Source: Nakaseomyces glabratus (Eukaryota > Ascomycota > Saccharomycetes > Saccharomycetales > Saccharomycetaceae). Taken from it: DNA of 64,000 nucleotides. Under the pieces are notes generated by a model that saw nothing but the letters and a program-made list of their open reading frames with translations, made no database searches and was not told where the DNA came from. Positions 55,821 through 64,000 of the stretch are shown one piece after another; position 1 is the stretch's first letter; the number at the start of each line of letters is the position of its first letter. A program made the position numbers and the translations under genes. The DNA is taken from assembly GCF_010111755.1 (NCBI RefSeq), contig NC_088959.1:248001-312000 (forward strand), written 5' to 3'.

Positions 55821-57221
55821 ATGCAGACTGGAAATGAGGAGAATGCTGTTCCCTCATGGTATTCAGTGCCTGGTAAGGAGGTGCATAGCGATAAGGCTCA
55901 TGAGCACCGGGTGGCTTTGAGCGATGTAACTGGGTTGGCCAACAGTAATTTCATGCATGAAAAGCTTCATTCTAACAGATGCAGTGGTGAACCGTCTAGC
56001 ACGGCACGTAATAGTCTCGAGATAAATCTGAATCATGCGGTGGAGTCGGATCAGGAAAACATGGTGTCCATATATGCTTCGAACACTCTGGACACACCCA
56101 ATAGCAACGATGTGAGCAGCCTTCTTGAAGATCAACAGCTGGAAAGTATACGAAGAGTCACCCAGCACATGTCAAATACATCAAATGGCGATGACTCGGA
56201 CTCAACAACGGTGGCCAATAAGGACTCTCACCAGGGTGATAACAGTAACAATACAAGTGATGATGCTCTCAGGAATGAGTATTCAGAACCACCAGTGAAT
56301 GATGATATACGAAGGACATTGATGAAAGCATACCAGACATATAAGTTGGCATACTTGGATGATTCTGACGAGGACAACTACGATCCTGTAATGGTGGTAG
56401 AATTAGCCTCTGGGATATTTGATTATATGAAACAACTGGAGATCAAATACCGTCCTGACCCTTATTACATGGATTTGCAATCCGAACTAAAACCATCATA
56501 CAGAAGTACATTACTGGATTGGATCGTTCAAGTAGATGAGAGATTCCAGCTACTGCCAGAGACTTTATTCCTCACGATTAACATAATAGACAGATTTTTG
56601 TCCAAAGCCGCTATAAAACTCAACAAGTTTCAATTGGTCGGTGCTGTTTCAATGTTTATCGCTGCAAAATATGAAGAAATAAACTGTCCAACAATGAAGG
56701 ACTTTCTTTACATGCTTGATAATGCATATACAAAAGAAGAAATGATAGATGCTGAACGATTTATACTAAACACATTGGATTTTTCAATAGGATGGCCTGG
56801 CCCAATGTCTTTCCTGCGTCGTATAAGCAAAGCTGATGATTATGATTATAACATTAGAACGTTGGCTAAATACCTATTAGAAACAACAATCATGGACGCT
56901 AGACTAATAGGAACTCCACCTAGCTGGCTGGCATCGGGTGCCTATTTCCTAAGTAAAACCATCTTGAGCTATGGAAATGAAGAAAGAGATGCTGAAGAAA
57001 GATCAGTTTATGAGACTGGCTGGACCCTAAAACATGTCTTTTATTCTGGCTATACCCAAGAGCAAGTTTTTCCTTTATCTAGTCTGATTCTCGAGAACTG
57101 TAGGCATGCACAAGAACGTCATAGTGCAATTTGGACAAAGTATTCCGACAGGCGCTATCACCGTTCCTCAGTGATGGTGGATAAGTGGATCGAGGTTGCA
57201 GAAAGCAAAATGAATAGTTAA
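55821..57221 (+). CDS. CLB3: B-type cyclin Clb3/Clb4
   Basis: 466 residues from the ATG at 55821; the frame is open four codons earlier but begins with TTG. A destruction box RVALSDVTG at residues 30-38 marks it for APC/C. The cyclin N box covers ~230-350 (YRSTLLDWIVQVDERFQLLPETLFLTINIIDRFL, FIAAKYEE) and the C box follows (WPGPMSFLRRISKA, AKYLLETTIMD). It activates Cdc28 for S phase and spindle functions. S. cerevisiae has the WGD pair CLB3 (YDL155W) and CLB4 (YLR210W). The CMR1-CLB3-MSH5 order favours CLB3, although SEC13 from the CLB4 block is also present nearby. Confidence 0.93.
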   Translation: MQTGNEENAVPSWYSVPGKEVHSDKAHEHRVALSDVTGLANSNFMHEKLHSNRCSGEPSSTARNSLEINLNHAVESDQENMVSIYASNTLDTPNSNDVSSLLEDQQLESIRRVTQHMSNTSNGDDSDSTTVANKDSHQGDNSNNTSDDALRNEYSEPPVNDDIRRTLMKAYQTYKLAYLDDSDEDNYDPVMVVELASGIFDYMKQLEIKYRPDPYYMDLQSELKPSYRSTLLDWIVQVDERFQLLPETLFLTINIIDRFLSKAAIKLNKFQLVGAVSMFIAAKYEEINCPTMKDFLYMLDNAYTKEEMIDAERFILNTLDFSIGWPGPMSFLRRISKADDYDYNIRTLAKYLLETTIMDARLIGTPPSWLASGAYFLSKTILSYGNEERDAEERSVYETGWTLKHVFYSGYTQEQVFPLSSLILENCRHAQERHSAIWTKYSDRRYHRSSVMVDKWIEVAESKMNS

Positions 57222-57626
57222 TGGAAGCAATTAATACCCCCAAATGTGCTAACAAATCACATAGAGCGTAATGACAATGCAGCAATTTGTTAGTACGACA
57301 GCCGCTTTTTAGAGCTTATCGTTTGCATTCTTTTATTATTAGCATTCTGTATCTTTTATATCTGGCATATAACAAGTCAATACAGATTTATCTATTATTT
57401 TTTGTACTATAATTCAACTTTTATGAAATTAGTAGAAGCAAAATTAGTCAGTGACGAAAATTTTGGAATGTTTGTCCTTGGCGGCTAACCGAGAAAAGAT
57501 TAATATTATGATCTTTCTCTCATCTTGGCGACAAATATCAACTTAAGTCAACAAAACATTAGTGAGAGTATACTTGTAACGACAAAATATCAGTTTTGAT
57601 AATTAACTACTGGAGATTTGGCATCT
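57222..57626. other. CLB3 3' flank and MSH5 promoter
   Basis: 405 bases. GGCGGCTAA at 57480-57488 resembles the Ume6 URS1 core (GGCGGCTA), ~140 bases upstream of the MSH5 start, which would fit a meiotic gene. Confidence 0.5.
57480..57487 (+). promoter_or_regulatory. URS1-like (Ume6) site of MSH5
   Basis: GGCGGCTA on the coding strand; the URS1 core bound by Ume6 at early meiotic genes is TAGCCGCC, i.e. GGCGGCTA reversed. A match at a meiosis-specific gene is expected from S. cerevisiae. Confidence 0.65.
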
Positions 57627-60230
57627 ATGAGTTCTAGTACATCCTGGCTACAAACCCTACTTCCAAAGGAAGAAGAATCTAATAGCATATCTCAAATCGA
57701 TTCAAGTGAAGAGATTTGGGCATTAGATAATGAGACAATCATATGCTTTGATATTCAAGGAAATAAAATAGGCTGTGTTGTTTTCAATTTTGAATATGCT
57801 CAGTTAAGTATTATGCCGTCTGATTTGGATATCCAGAATAATGAATATATGATTATTTTGGGTGAAAGAAATTCGAAAAAACACAGCCTTGAGCTACTTC
57901 TGAACAGAATATTGCGCCAATTTGATGTGACCCACGTATTAATTTCATCAAGATTCAACAACGAGATGTACCATACAATTTTAAGTTACTGCACCGATGT
58001 GGGTTTAAAATTCAAAACTGCAAGCACTAGGTATTTCAAATCCAATGAAGACATAATAGCTAAATTACAGGACTCTGGCGAGAGAAGTTTCAAAGCTTGG
58101 TTGTTGGAAGCAGATAAATATTCGAATATAACCGTTAGAGCTCTTATCGGACTATTCTGGTGGGACGCAGAAGTTAATCAAGGAAGAAAACAAATGAATA
58201 CAGGCTTAGAAATCCCAAAATTTGAGAAACTCAGCTTTATCAATCTAGATGGTATGGTATATGTGGATTATTTAACTCTATCTGCACTTAGAATTTTACA
58301 ACCTCTCGTAAAACCATACGCTAATATTGAAAACTGCAATGCCGCTTTCAGTTTAGTAGAGCTTTTCACAAATGTCAAATCGAAAATTGGGAAAAAGCTC
58401 CTAAAAAATTGGTTAAAATTACCTATTAATGAAATGGATGAGTTAGTAGAGAGGATTCAGACTACAGAGCTTATACTATATCCTGAAAATTATTCTTGTT
58501 TCATAGAGATTATTCATATCCTGAATAATCTACCTGATGTCAAAAACTCATTTACCAAGCTTGATGAAGATATATTTGCCAGTTCGGCTTGGTCAGGCAT
58601 ATTTAACTTCTTGAGGCATTCCGTAACTATCATAAGCAGGATCAGGAGAATTGATAAAAAGATTGAATCACAGCTGATTACCAAACTACAAAATACTGAA
58701 ATCGCTTCCTTAGTGGATACAATTGATTACCTAAATTCAGTTATTAATTATAATAAACTATTTACTGATAAAGAAGTTGAAATAGTTGAAAACATTAATT
58801 TTGAGTATGATCAGTTCAAAAAAGTATATACCCGATTGGAAGCAATGCTGAAGACAATTGTTGATGATATAATTGAAGAACTGCTATCTGATTCAAAAAA
58901 CAGACTCGACCATTTAAATTTAGCTGAAGGATTGAACGCTCTATATATACCACAATTAGGATTCTTGGTGACAATAGAAAATACAAGGGTTCATTATTGG
59001 GGTGAAGTATGGGGATCCCTTAATTGGCAACTTGTATTTAAAGACAACAGCCACCATTACTATAAGAATAGTATGGTAACATCTTTGGATGATGAGTTTG
59101 GTGATTTAATGACAAAAATATTTGAATTGAAGCTTGAAATTTTAGCTAATGTAAGAGAGAATCTGGTCAAACATAGAAGTCTGCTCATTGACATTTCAGA
59201 AATTTTTGGGCGGCTTGAGGTTTTAATATCATTTGCAATATTAGCAAATGAGAGGAACTATTGTAAGCCTATTCTTAAAAAAGACAAATCTGTGGTGAAA
59301 ATTACTCAAGGAAGGCACCCACTATTAGAAACACTGTCCGACAATTTTATACCTAACGATATTATTCTTGATGGAGGGATGTTGAAGGATATTAATTGGT
59401 TCAGTTCTGGAAGACAACGAATTGCCGTAGTCACCGGAGCAAATGCCTCAGGTAAAACAATATTCCTGGAGCAAATTGCTTTGATAGTTTATATGGCCCA
59501 TATTGGGTGTTATGTGCCAGCCGATACCGCCGAAATTGGCTTAGTAGATATGATACTAACCAAATTCAAGTCTTTTGATTCAATTTCAACTTCTATGAGT
59601 TCTTTTGAGAGAGATAGCAAACAACTATCAAAGATAATGTCTTTGGCTACAAAGAGAAGCATAATATTTATTGATGAATATGGAAAAGGCACAGATACCA
59701 TATCTGGTCCTTCATTATTAGCGGCTATCATACAAAGGTATTCACAATTACCTGGTGCACCACGCCTTTTAATCTCAACACATTTTTATGAAATATTCCA
59801 AAAATCATCATTATTGAAGCATCGAGGAAGCATCAAGTTCTTGACCACCAAAATTGTATTAAATAATTGTGAGGTAGAGAACCTTGTTACCGAAAATGAA
59901 GGCATAGTATTTTTTTACCAAATAGTTGAAGGAATTTGTGATAGTTCGCTTGGTATATACTGCGCAAAGATTTGTGGTATAAAAAAGGAGATCATAAATA
60001 TGGCAGAATTAGTTCATAAGCAGTTTAGCTTAGGGCAAAAACTTGATTTGTCTCAGTTTGAGGTAACGGATACAGAGATGGAAATTTTTTTGAAATGCCA
60101 GACCATTATAAAAAGATTTATCTCGTGGGATTTAAATACAGAATATATTACTGAAGATTTATTAAGATCCAAGCTGAACTCTATTTTAAGTTGTTCTACA
60201 AAAGAAGTCATGCAAATTAACTCAGAATAA
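57627..60230 (+). CDS. MSH5: Meiotic MutS homolog Msh5
   Basis: 867 residues from the ATG at 57627; the open frame starts three codons earlier with TTG. Like other Msh5 it lacks the MutS mismatch-recognition domain I. Connector, lever and clamp regions fill ~60-560. The ATPase domain has Walker A GANASGKT at ~604-611, the STSMSSFERD loop near 655, Walker B IIFIDEYGKGTDT near 676-688 and the STHF switch near 715. With Msh4 it stabilises crossover intermediates in meiosis. Length is close to S. cerevisiae (about 901). No stop or frameshift interrupts the gene, and every ATPase motif is intact. Confidence 0.96.
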   Translation: MSSSTSWLQTLLPKEEESNSISQIDSSEEIWALDNETIICFDIQGNKIGCVVFNFEYAQLSIMPSDLDIQNNEYMIILGERNSKKHSLELLLNRILRQFDVTHVLISSRFNNEMYHTILSYCTDVGLKFKTASTRYFKSNEDIIAKLQDSGERSFKAWLLEADKYSNITVRALIGLFWWDAEVNQGRKQMNTGLEIPKFEKLSFINLDGMVYVDYLTLSALRILQPLVKPYANIENCNAAFSLVELFTNVKSKIGKKLLKNWLKLPINEMDELVERIQTTELILYPENYSCFIEIIHILNNLPDVKNSFTKLDEDIFASSAWSGIFNFLRHSVTIISRIRRIDKKIESQLITKLQNTEIASLVDTIDYLNSVINYNKLFTDKEVEIVENINFEYDQFKKVYTRLEAMLKTIVDDIIEELLSDSKNRLDHLNLAEGLNALYIPQLGFLVTIENTRVHYWGEVWGSLNWQLVFKDNSHHYYKNSMVTSLDDEFGDLMTKIFELKLEILANVRENLVKHRSLLIDISEIFGRLEVLISFAILANERNYCKPILKKDKSVVKITQGRHPLLETLSDNFIPNDIILDGGMLKDINWFSSGRQRIAVVTGANASGKTIFLEQIALIVYMAHIGCYVPADTAEIGLVDMILTKFKSFDSISTSMSSFERDSKQLSKIMSLATKRSIIFIDEYGKGTDTISGPSLLAAIIQRYSQLPGAPRLLISTHFYEIFQKSSLLKHRGSIKFLTTKIVLNNCEVENLVTENEGIVFFYQIVEGICDSSLGIYCAKICGIKKEIINMAELVHKQFSLGQKLDLSQFEVTDTEMEIFLKCQTIIKRFISWDLNTEYITEDLLRSKLNSILSCSTKEVMQINSE

Positions 60231-60360
60231 GTACAATTATCGAGCAGTAATAACACTAGAAACGCCGTAAAGACAAAAAATGCGAAATAATATATAGAAT
60301 ATACTTAGTAGAACTTAAGTATGTATATGCAATTGAAGTACTTCTTTTCATATATACGCA

Positions 60361-62148
60361 TTAGTTTTTGAATTTCACCGATTTTGTTAGATTCTTCTTG
60401 ATACCTGTCTTTTCACCCTCATAAGCACCAGATTGACCACCAGAATAAACAGCACGAACAGATTTGAGTTTCTTTTGTGCAGCAGCATACTTCTTTCTCT
60501 TCTTAACACGAGAGTTTCTGTTGTCTTTCTTTCTTTTAGGTGTTAGACCCTTATTCTTCAGAATTTGGTAGTTTATAGCACGCTTACCATTTTCACCAAC
60601 CTCTTCGGCAATTTCATTCAATTTACCGTCTCTTGCTGCTATACGAGCCTCTATATGAGCTTTCATCCTACCCTCTTTTCTATTCTTCTTACCCTTGAGT
60701 ATCTGCTCGTAGTACTCAGCGGATGATTTATCATTAACCTGGTTAGAAATCGACTCTTCATTGGATTCGTAATCTTCATTGTCTAAATCAGCAGACTTTG
60801 GTGCTTCCAAACCACGTTTCCTAGCTTCTTCCAACAACCTCTGTTGTCTTTCAAACAATCTCTCTTTATATGGAACATCGTCATCACCTGTGTATCGTTC
60901 ATTAGTTTTCTTTTCTTGTTGATCAATCTTGGAGGTGTAGAACCGCAATGTTTTCTTCCTTCTCTTTTTATCTTGAGCATCGATGTCCGCTATCTTGTCC
61001 TCAATGTAATCCATGTTCTCATCATCTTCAGAACTTGAGTCTGCTTCAGAGTTATTGGAAGATTCCTTTGATTTTTTGCTAGATTTTCTTGATATACGAG
61101 ATTGTTGCACGTAAGCTTCAAAGTCATCGATATCGACCTCTGACTCTTCTTGATCTTCTTCAATTTCTTCCTCCGATCCTTCAGCTTCACTATCAAGATT
61201 ATTAGTATCACTGTTATTTATATCTGTAATTCTATCATTTTGCTCTTCATCACTTATTTCTCCATCAGTGTTATCTTTACCATCTAATTCGGGCAATTCA
61301 CTAGCTTGTCTCCAAACTTCTTTAGATGTTAGGATGGCCTCCATCACTGGATGGTCTTTCATTGTGCTGAAATCCTCATTACTATTCAGTTCATGCAGGA
61401 AAATTGCAAAATATGATGACAGTGTACTTAGATAACTTGAAAGAGCAATTGCCTGTAATTTTTTTACCTCTGACTCTTGATTTTTTGATATATCTTCGTA
61501 TTGCGCAGTTAACTTCTTCAATTCCTTTGAAAGAGGAAGAAATTCGGGGAATAGTGTATTTAGATATTGCTTTTTCTCTGCGTCATCCATTTTTAAAATA
61601 GATTTAGCGGAAATTTCTGAAGCCGATTGCTTTGTAGAGGCTTTGAATTCTTTCATGTCAAAGTTCTTAGCGTCCTTGCTCCATTCTTCTTCGATAACAT
61701 CATCAAAATAATCGTTCATATGAAGCTCAGACAAATGCTTCTTCTGTTGACGAAGCGCTTCCTTCTCGATCTCCTTCGCAGTTTCTTCATCATCTAGATC
61801 ATCAGCCCCATAATATTCATTCTTAGAACCCCAAGCATTCTCATTGTTTAGCATGGTTTCGTCATCATCCTCAACTTCAGGCATGTCATGTTCCAGTTTC
61901 CTGCCAAATACCTTCTTGTACGCCTCCGCACCATCCATATCTTCATCACTCTCATCCCCATCTGTCATGGCCATCACTTCCTCTTCTTCATTATCTTCCA
62001 ACAACCTCTCTTCATCTGAATCATCTCTATAATACTGGGAGTCACCAAGAAGGACCTTCTCTCTCTTCTCAGCAAAGTCGTCTACCTCATTTAACCCATA
62101 ATCGTCATCCCTTGCTTCTCTTTGAGAAGCTCTACTCTTCTTAGCCAT
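60361..62148 (-). CDS. SAS10: U3 processome subunit Sas10/Utp3
   Basis: 595 residues from the ATG at 62148; the frame is open 14 codons further but begins with TTG. An acidic N-terminal region, the Sas10/Utp3/C1D domain near ~185-280 (LSKELKKLTAQYEDIS), long Asp/Glu/Ser-rich stretches, and the conserved basic C-terminal Sas10 domain (~510-595: GKRAINYQILKNKGLTPKRKKDNRNSRVKKRKKY, VYSGGQSGAYEGEKTGIKKN). It is an essential nucleolar component of the SSU processome for 18S rRNA maturation. Three PAC sites lie 90-170 bases upstream. Divergent from RPC53. Confidence 0.95.
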   Translation of the reverse strand: MAKKSRASQREARDDDYGLNEVDDFAEKREKVLLGDSQYYRDDSDEERLLEDNEEEEVMAMTDGDESDEDMDGAEAYKKVFGRKLEHDMPEVEDDDETMLNNENAWGSKNEYYGADDLDDEETAKEIEKEALRQQKKHLSELHMNDYFDDVIEEEWSKDAKNFDMKEFKASTKQSASEISAKSILKMDDAEKKQYLNTLFPEFLPLSKELKKLTAQYEDISKNQESEVKKLQAIALSSYLSTLSSYFAIFLHELNSNEDFSTMKDHPVMEAILTSKEVWRQASELPELDGKDNTDGEISDEEQNDRITDINNSDTNNLDSEAEGSEEEIEEDQEESEVDIDDFEAYVQQSRISRKSSKKSKESSNNSEADSSSEDDENMDYIEDKIADIDAQDKKRRKKTLRFYTSKIDQQEKKTNERYTGDDDVPYKERLFERQQRLLEEARKRGLEAPKSADLDNEDYESNEESISNQVNDKSSAEYYEQILKGKKNRKEGRMKAHIEARIAARDGKLNEIAEEVGENGKRAINYQILKNKGLTPKRKKDNRNSRVKKRKKYAAAQKKLKSVRAVYSGGQSGAYEGEKTGIKKNLTKSVKFKN

Positions 62149-62494
62149 AATCGTGCAGCTTATAGTTATCGTACTTTGTAAACCTGACAATAAAAGACAC
62201 CACCAGACTTAAATACAAACCAATATGTAATCTTTAAGCTCATCGCAGAGCTCATCGCCTGATTTTTTTTTTCGCAAAAAATTTTTTTTCTTCAGTTTTT
62301 CACAGATGAGCTCATCGCAAAAGTTTGAAAACAAGCTATAGTAGTCCTAAAATAGCTGGCACTTGTGGCATGATCCCCGGGGTTAACTTGATATTGTTGT
62401 GGTAAGCACCGTTGTTAACATCTGACATAAAGAGTGGTTCAACTGTAGCCAGAGCCTGACACATAACAATACTAGAAAAAAGCTACGTTAGAGC
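62149..62494. other. Divergent promoter SAS10 / RPC53
   Basis: 346 bases; carries the triple PAC/RRPE group below. Confidence 0.55.
62238..62318. promoter_or_regulatory. Triple PAC + RRPE-like cluster, SAS10 / RPC53
   Basis: GCTCATCGC at 62238-62246, 62250-62258 and 62310-62318; the third is part of the palindrome GATGAGCTCATC (62305-62316). The spacer holds GCAAAAAATTTTTTTTC and GTTTTTCA, RRPE-like. Both flanking genes (18S processing, RNA polymerase III) are classical members of this regulon. Confidence 0.8.
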
Positions 62495-63778
62495 ATGAGT
62501 GGAAGATTGCCTTCGCTTAAGGATTCTGGCGCTTCAAAGCCGTTGAAGTTTAAGCCTAAGGCCGTTGCGAGAAGGACAAAGGAGGAGCGAGAAGCTTCTG
62601 TTCCGAAATTGAAGCCGGATGAAGTTGAAGTGGATAAGAATAGGAGAAAGAGGGCGCCACCAACAGCCAACAAGAAGCGTGTGCCAAAATACCTGAACAA
62701 CACTCATGTCATATCCAGTGGTCCGATGGCTGCAGGAACGTACTCTTCGAACTCGGGTTCAATGAATCGAGGGTTTGGTTCTCCAATTATTAAGACTGAT
62801 GAGGAGACCTCATCACTGATTCAAAAGAGTCTGGAATCCTTGGAGAATGGAAACGGAGATGATGAAGATGAAGATATGGAAGGACAAAGGACAAGGGCAA
62901 GAAAACTGAATATGGGTAAAGAATTAAGCTACAAGCAGTATATACTACACGAAAAGGAAATCGAGGATGACGATAACGAAGACGATGTTGACTTAACCAC
63001 TGCCGAAGGCGAAGCCACGGAGGAGTTGGAAACAAGAAGAATTGAGCAATTGTTCCCTGTACGTCCACTAAGAGTTAGACATGAAGACACAGAAACGCTA
63101 CATAAGACTATTCAGGAAACATACTCAGAAATAGCGACGCGAGAAGCTACACCGGCTCCACAAAGTGTTACTCAAATCAAAGAGGATCCAGAACACGCAA
63201 ATTCTTTGCAAGACGTATTAGTGAAAAAAGAGAATGAGCTCCAAAATAAGTTAGAAGAACTGTATATAGAAAACGGTGTTGATGGCCAATCTAGGGAGCT
63301 AAACCTAGAGAAAATCCAGATACAGAACGACTATATTAAGATCTTAAAGAACATCGAAAAGATAAACGACAAGCCAAATAAGTTCATGGTCTTCCAATTG
63401 CCACCTAAGCTACCAGAGTTCAAGGTCAAACCCAGCAAACGAGAGGCAAACAATGAACAAGCACCAACCAGTATAGATGACAAATCCAACACAGATGACA
63501 AGCCAGGTAAGAAAGCCAAGCAACAAGAACCTGAGCCAGAGTTAAACGGTAAGATAGGCTCTTTGAGAATTCATAAATCTGGTAAACTGACAATAAAAAT
63601 TGGAGATGTTGTAATGGATATCAGCAGAGGTGCTGAGACAACATTCATTCAGGACATTGTCAAAATTAATGAGCACGAAGATACGAACCAAGATAAAGAC
63701 CCTGAAGAGCAACTACCACCTTCCATAGAATGCTTAGGAACTGTAACAGGAAGAGCAGTGGTACAGCCAAGTATATAA
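62495..63778 (+). CDS. RPC53: RNA polymerase III subunit C53 (Rpc53)
   Basis: 427 residues, ATG at 62495 (S. cerevisiae about 422). The N-terminus GRLPSLKD-LKFKPKAVARRTKEERE is the conserved opening motif, followed by KYLNNTHVISSGPMAAGTY, then an acidic charged middle with NMGKE and RIEQLFPVRPLRVRHED near 188-205. The C-terminal ~140 residues form the TFIIF-like dimerisation domain with C37 (FMVFQLPPKLPEF, GSLRIHKSGKLTIKIGDVVMDI, GAETTFIQDIV). C53-C37 acts in Pol III termination and reinitiation. Confidence 0.97.
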   Translation: MSGRLPSLKDSGASKPLKFKPKAVARRTKEEREASVPKLKPDEVEVDKNRRKRAPPTANKKRVPKYLNNTHVISSGPMAAGTYSSNSGSMNRGFGSPIIKTDEETSSLIQKSLESLENGNGDDEDEDMEGQRTRARKLNMGKELSYKQYILHEKEIEDDDNEDDVDLTTAEGEATEELETRRIEQLFPVRPLRVRHEDTETLHKTIQETYSEIATREATPAPQSVTQIKEDPEHANSLQDVLVKKENELQNKLEELYIENGVDGQSRELNLEKIQIQNDYIKILKNIEKINDKPNKFMVFQLPPKLPEFKVKPSKREANNEQAPTSIDDKSNTDDKPGKKAKQQEPEPELNGKIGSLRIHKSGKLTIKIGDVVMDISRGAETTFIQDIVKINEHEDTNQDKDPEEQLPPSIECLGTVTGRAVVQPSI

Positions 63779-64000
63779 CATGATGAAACCATACTTTTTT
63801 GTGTTCCCATAGAGAACTCAAACCAACAATGATTCACACACGTAAAGAGACACAGGGCACAGGTGAATCCATCAAGGGACCATTTACAGCATATCTTAAT
63901 TTATCTTTAATTTGATATTATATAGCATTATTTATCAACCATATCTTTAACTGTGAGCAAACTTCAAAGAGAGCTTCACGATGAACATATAAATTTGAAA
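63779..64000. other. Right edge, 3' flank of RPC53
   Basis: 222 bases to the window end; AT-rich, nothing recognised. Confidence 0.4.

Overview
This window is a gene-dense, almost intron-free stretch of nuclear DNA from a budding yeast of the family Saccharomycetaceae. About 34 protein genes and three tRNA genes can be supported. Nearly every protein matches a named Saccharomyces cerevisiae family, CTG is read as leucine (for example in ERG24), and the intergenic DNA is AT-rich. Gene order shows a lineage that descends from the whole-genome duplication (WGD) but is not Saccharomyces. Genes that S. cerevisiae keeps on two sister blocks are mixed here on one: SEC13 (S. cerevisiae YLR block) lies among YDL150-167 genes, and POL32 (YJR block) lies among YEL genes. 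My best guess is the Nakaseomyces glabratus (Candida glabrata) clade; this is inference from gene order and sequence style, not a search.

Layout, left to right. (1) 1-9400: the 5' part of a mitochondrial-type HMG-like protein gene cut by the window edge, then AZF1, CEX1, a Maf-family pyrophosphatase gene and TFC7, all on the minus strand (S. cerevisiae YOR114-110 order). (2) 9900-13170: PUF6 and SEC20 (YDR496-498 order, ITR1 missing). (3) 13430-17510: ERG24, HCH1, POP3, MRPL10 (YNL280-284 order, WSC2 missing). (4) 17860-33000: tRNA-Arg, URA3, GEA2, an intron-containing tRNA-Pro, a DUF2235/Tle1-like hydrolase gene (YEL023C), RIP1, a YEL025C-like gene and SNU13, the exact YEL021-026 order inverted. 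(5) 33460-38920: POL32, initiator tRNA-Met, a 93-codon gene I do not recognise, BUD16, and the mitochondrial Hsp70 gene SSC1/ECM10. (6) 39320-63780: NRP1, FAP7, CDC36, CDC9, MHF2, SEC13, DHH1, STE7, DMO2, CMR1, CLB3, MSH5, SAS10, RPC53 (YDL167-150 order with SEC13 inserted).

The genes are housekeeping and do not form one system, but sub-themes recur. Ribosome and RNA biogenesis: PUF6, FAP7, SAS10, SNU13, POP3, RPC53, TFC7; several carry PAC (GCGATGAGC) and A/T-rich RRPE-like promoter elements. DNA replication, repair and meiosis: POL32, CDC9, MHF2, CMR1, MSH5. Vesicle traffic: SEC20, GEA2, SEC13, CEX1. Mitochondria: RIP1, SSC1, MRPL10, DMO2, and the partial gene at the left edge. Recognisable gene-specific control sites are an Upc2/Ecm22-type sterol element before ERG24, a Ppr1-type site plus TATA before URA3, and an MCB before POL32.

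No transposon, LTR, CRISPR array, centromere or virus-derived segment was recognised. The unusual material is the edge gene, the 93-codon orphan, the Tle1-like gene, short minisatellites in several promoters and 3' flanks (densest between DHH1 and STE7), recurrent 6-7 base G/C runs in a subset of promoters, and patches of raised GC inside otherwise AT-rich DNA. Several start codons were placed downstream of the longest open frame because the upstream first codon is GTG or TTG rather than ATG.
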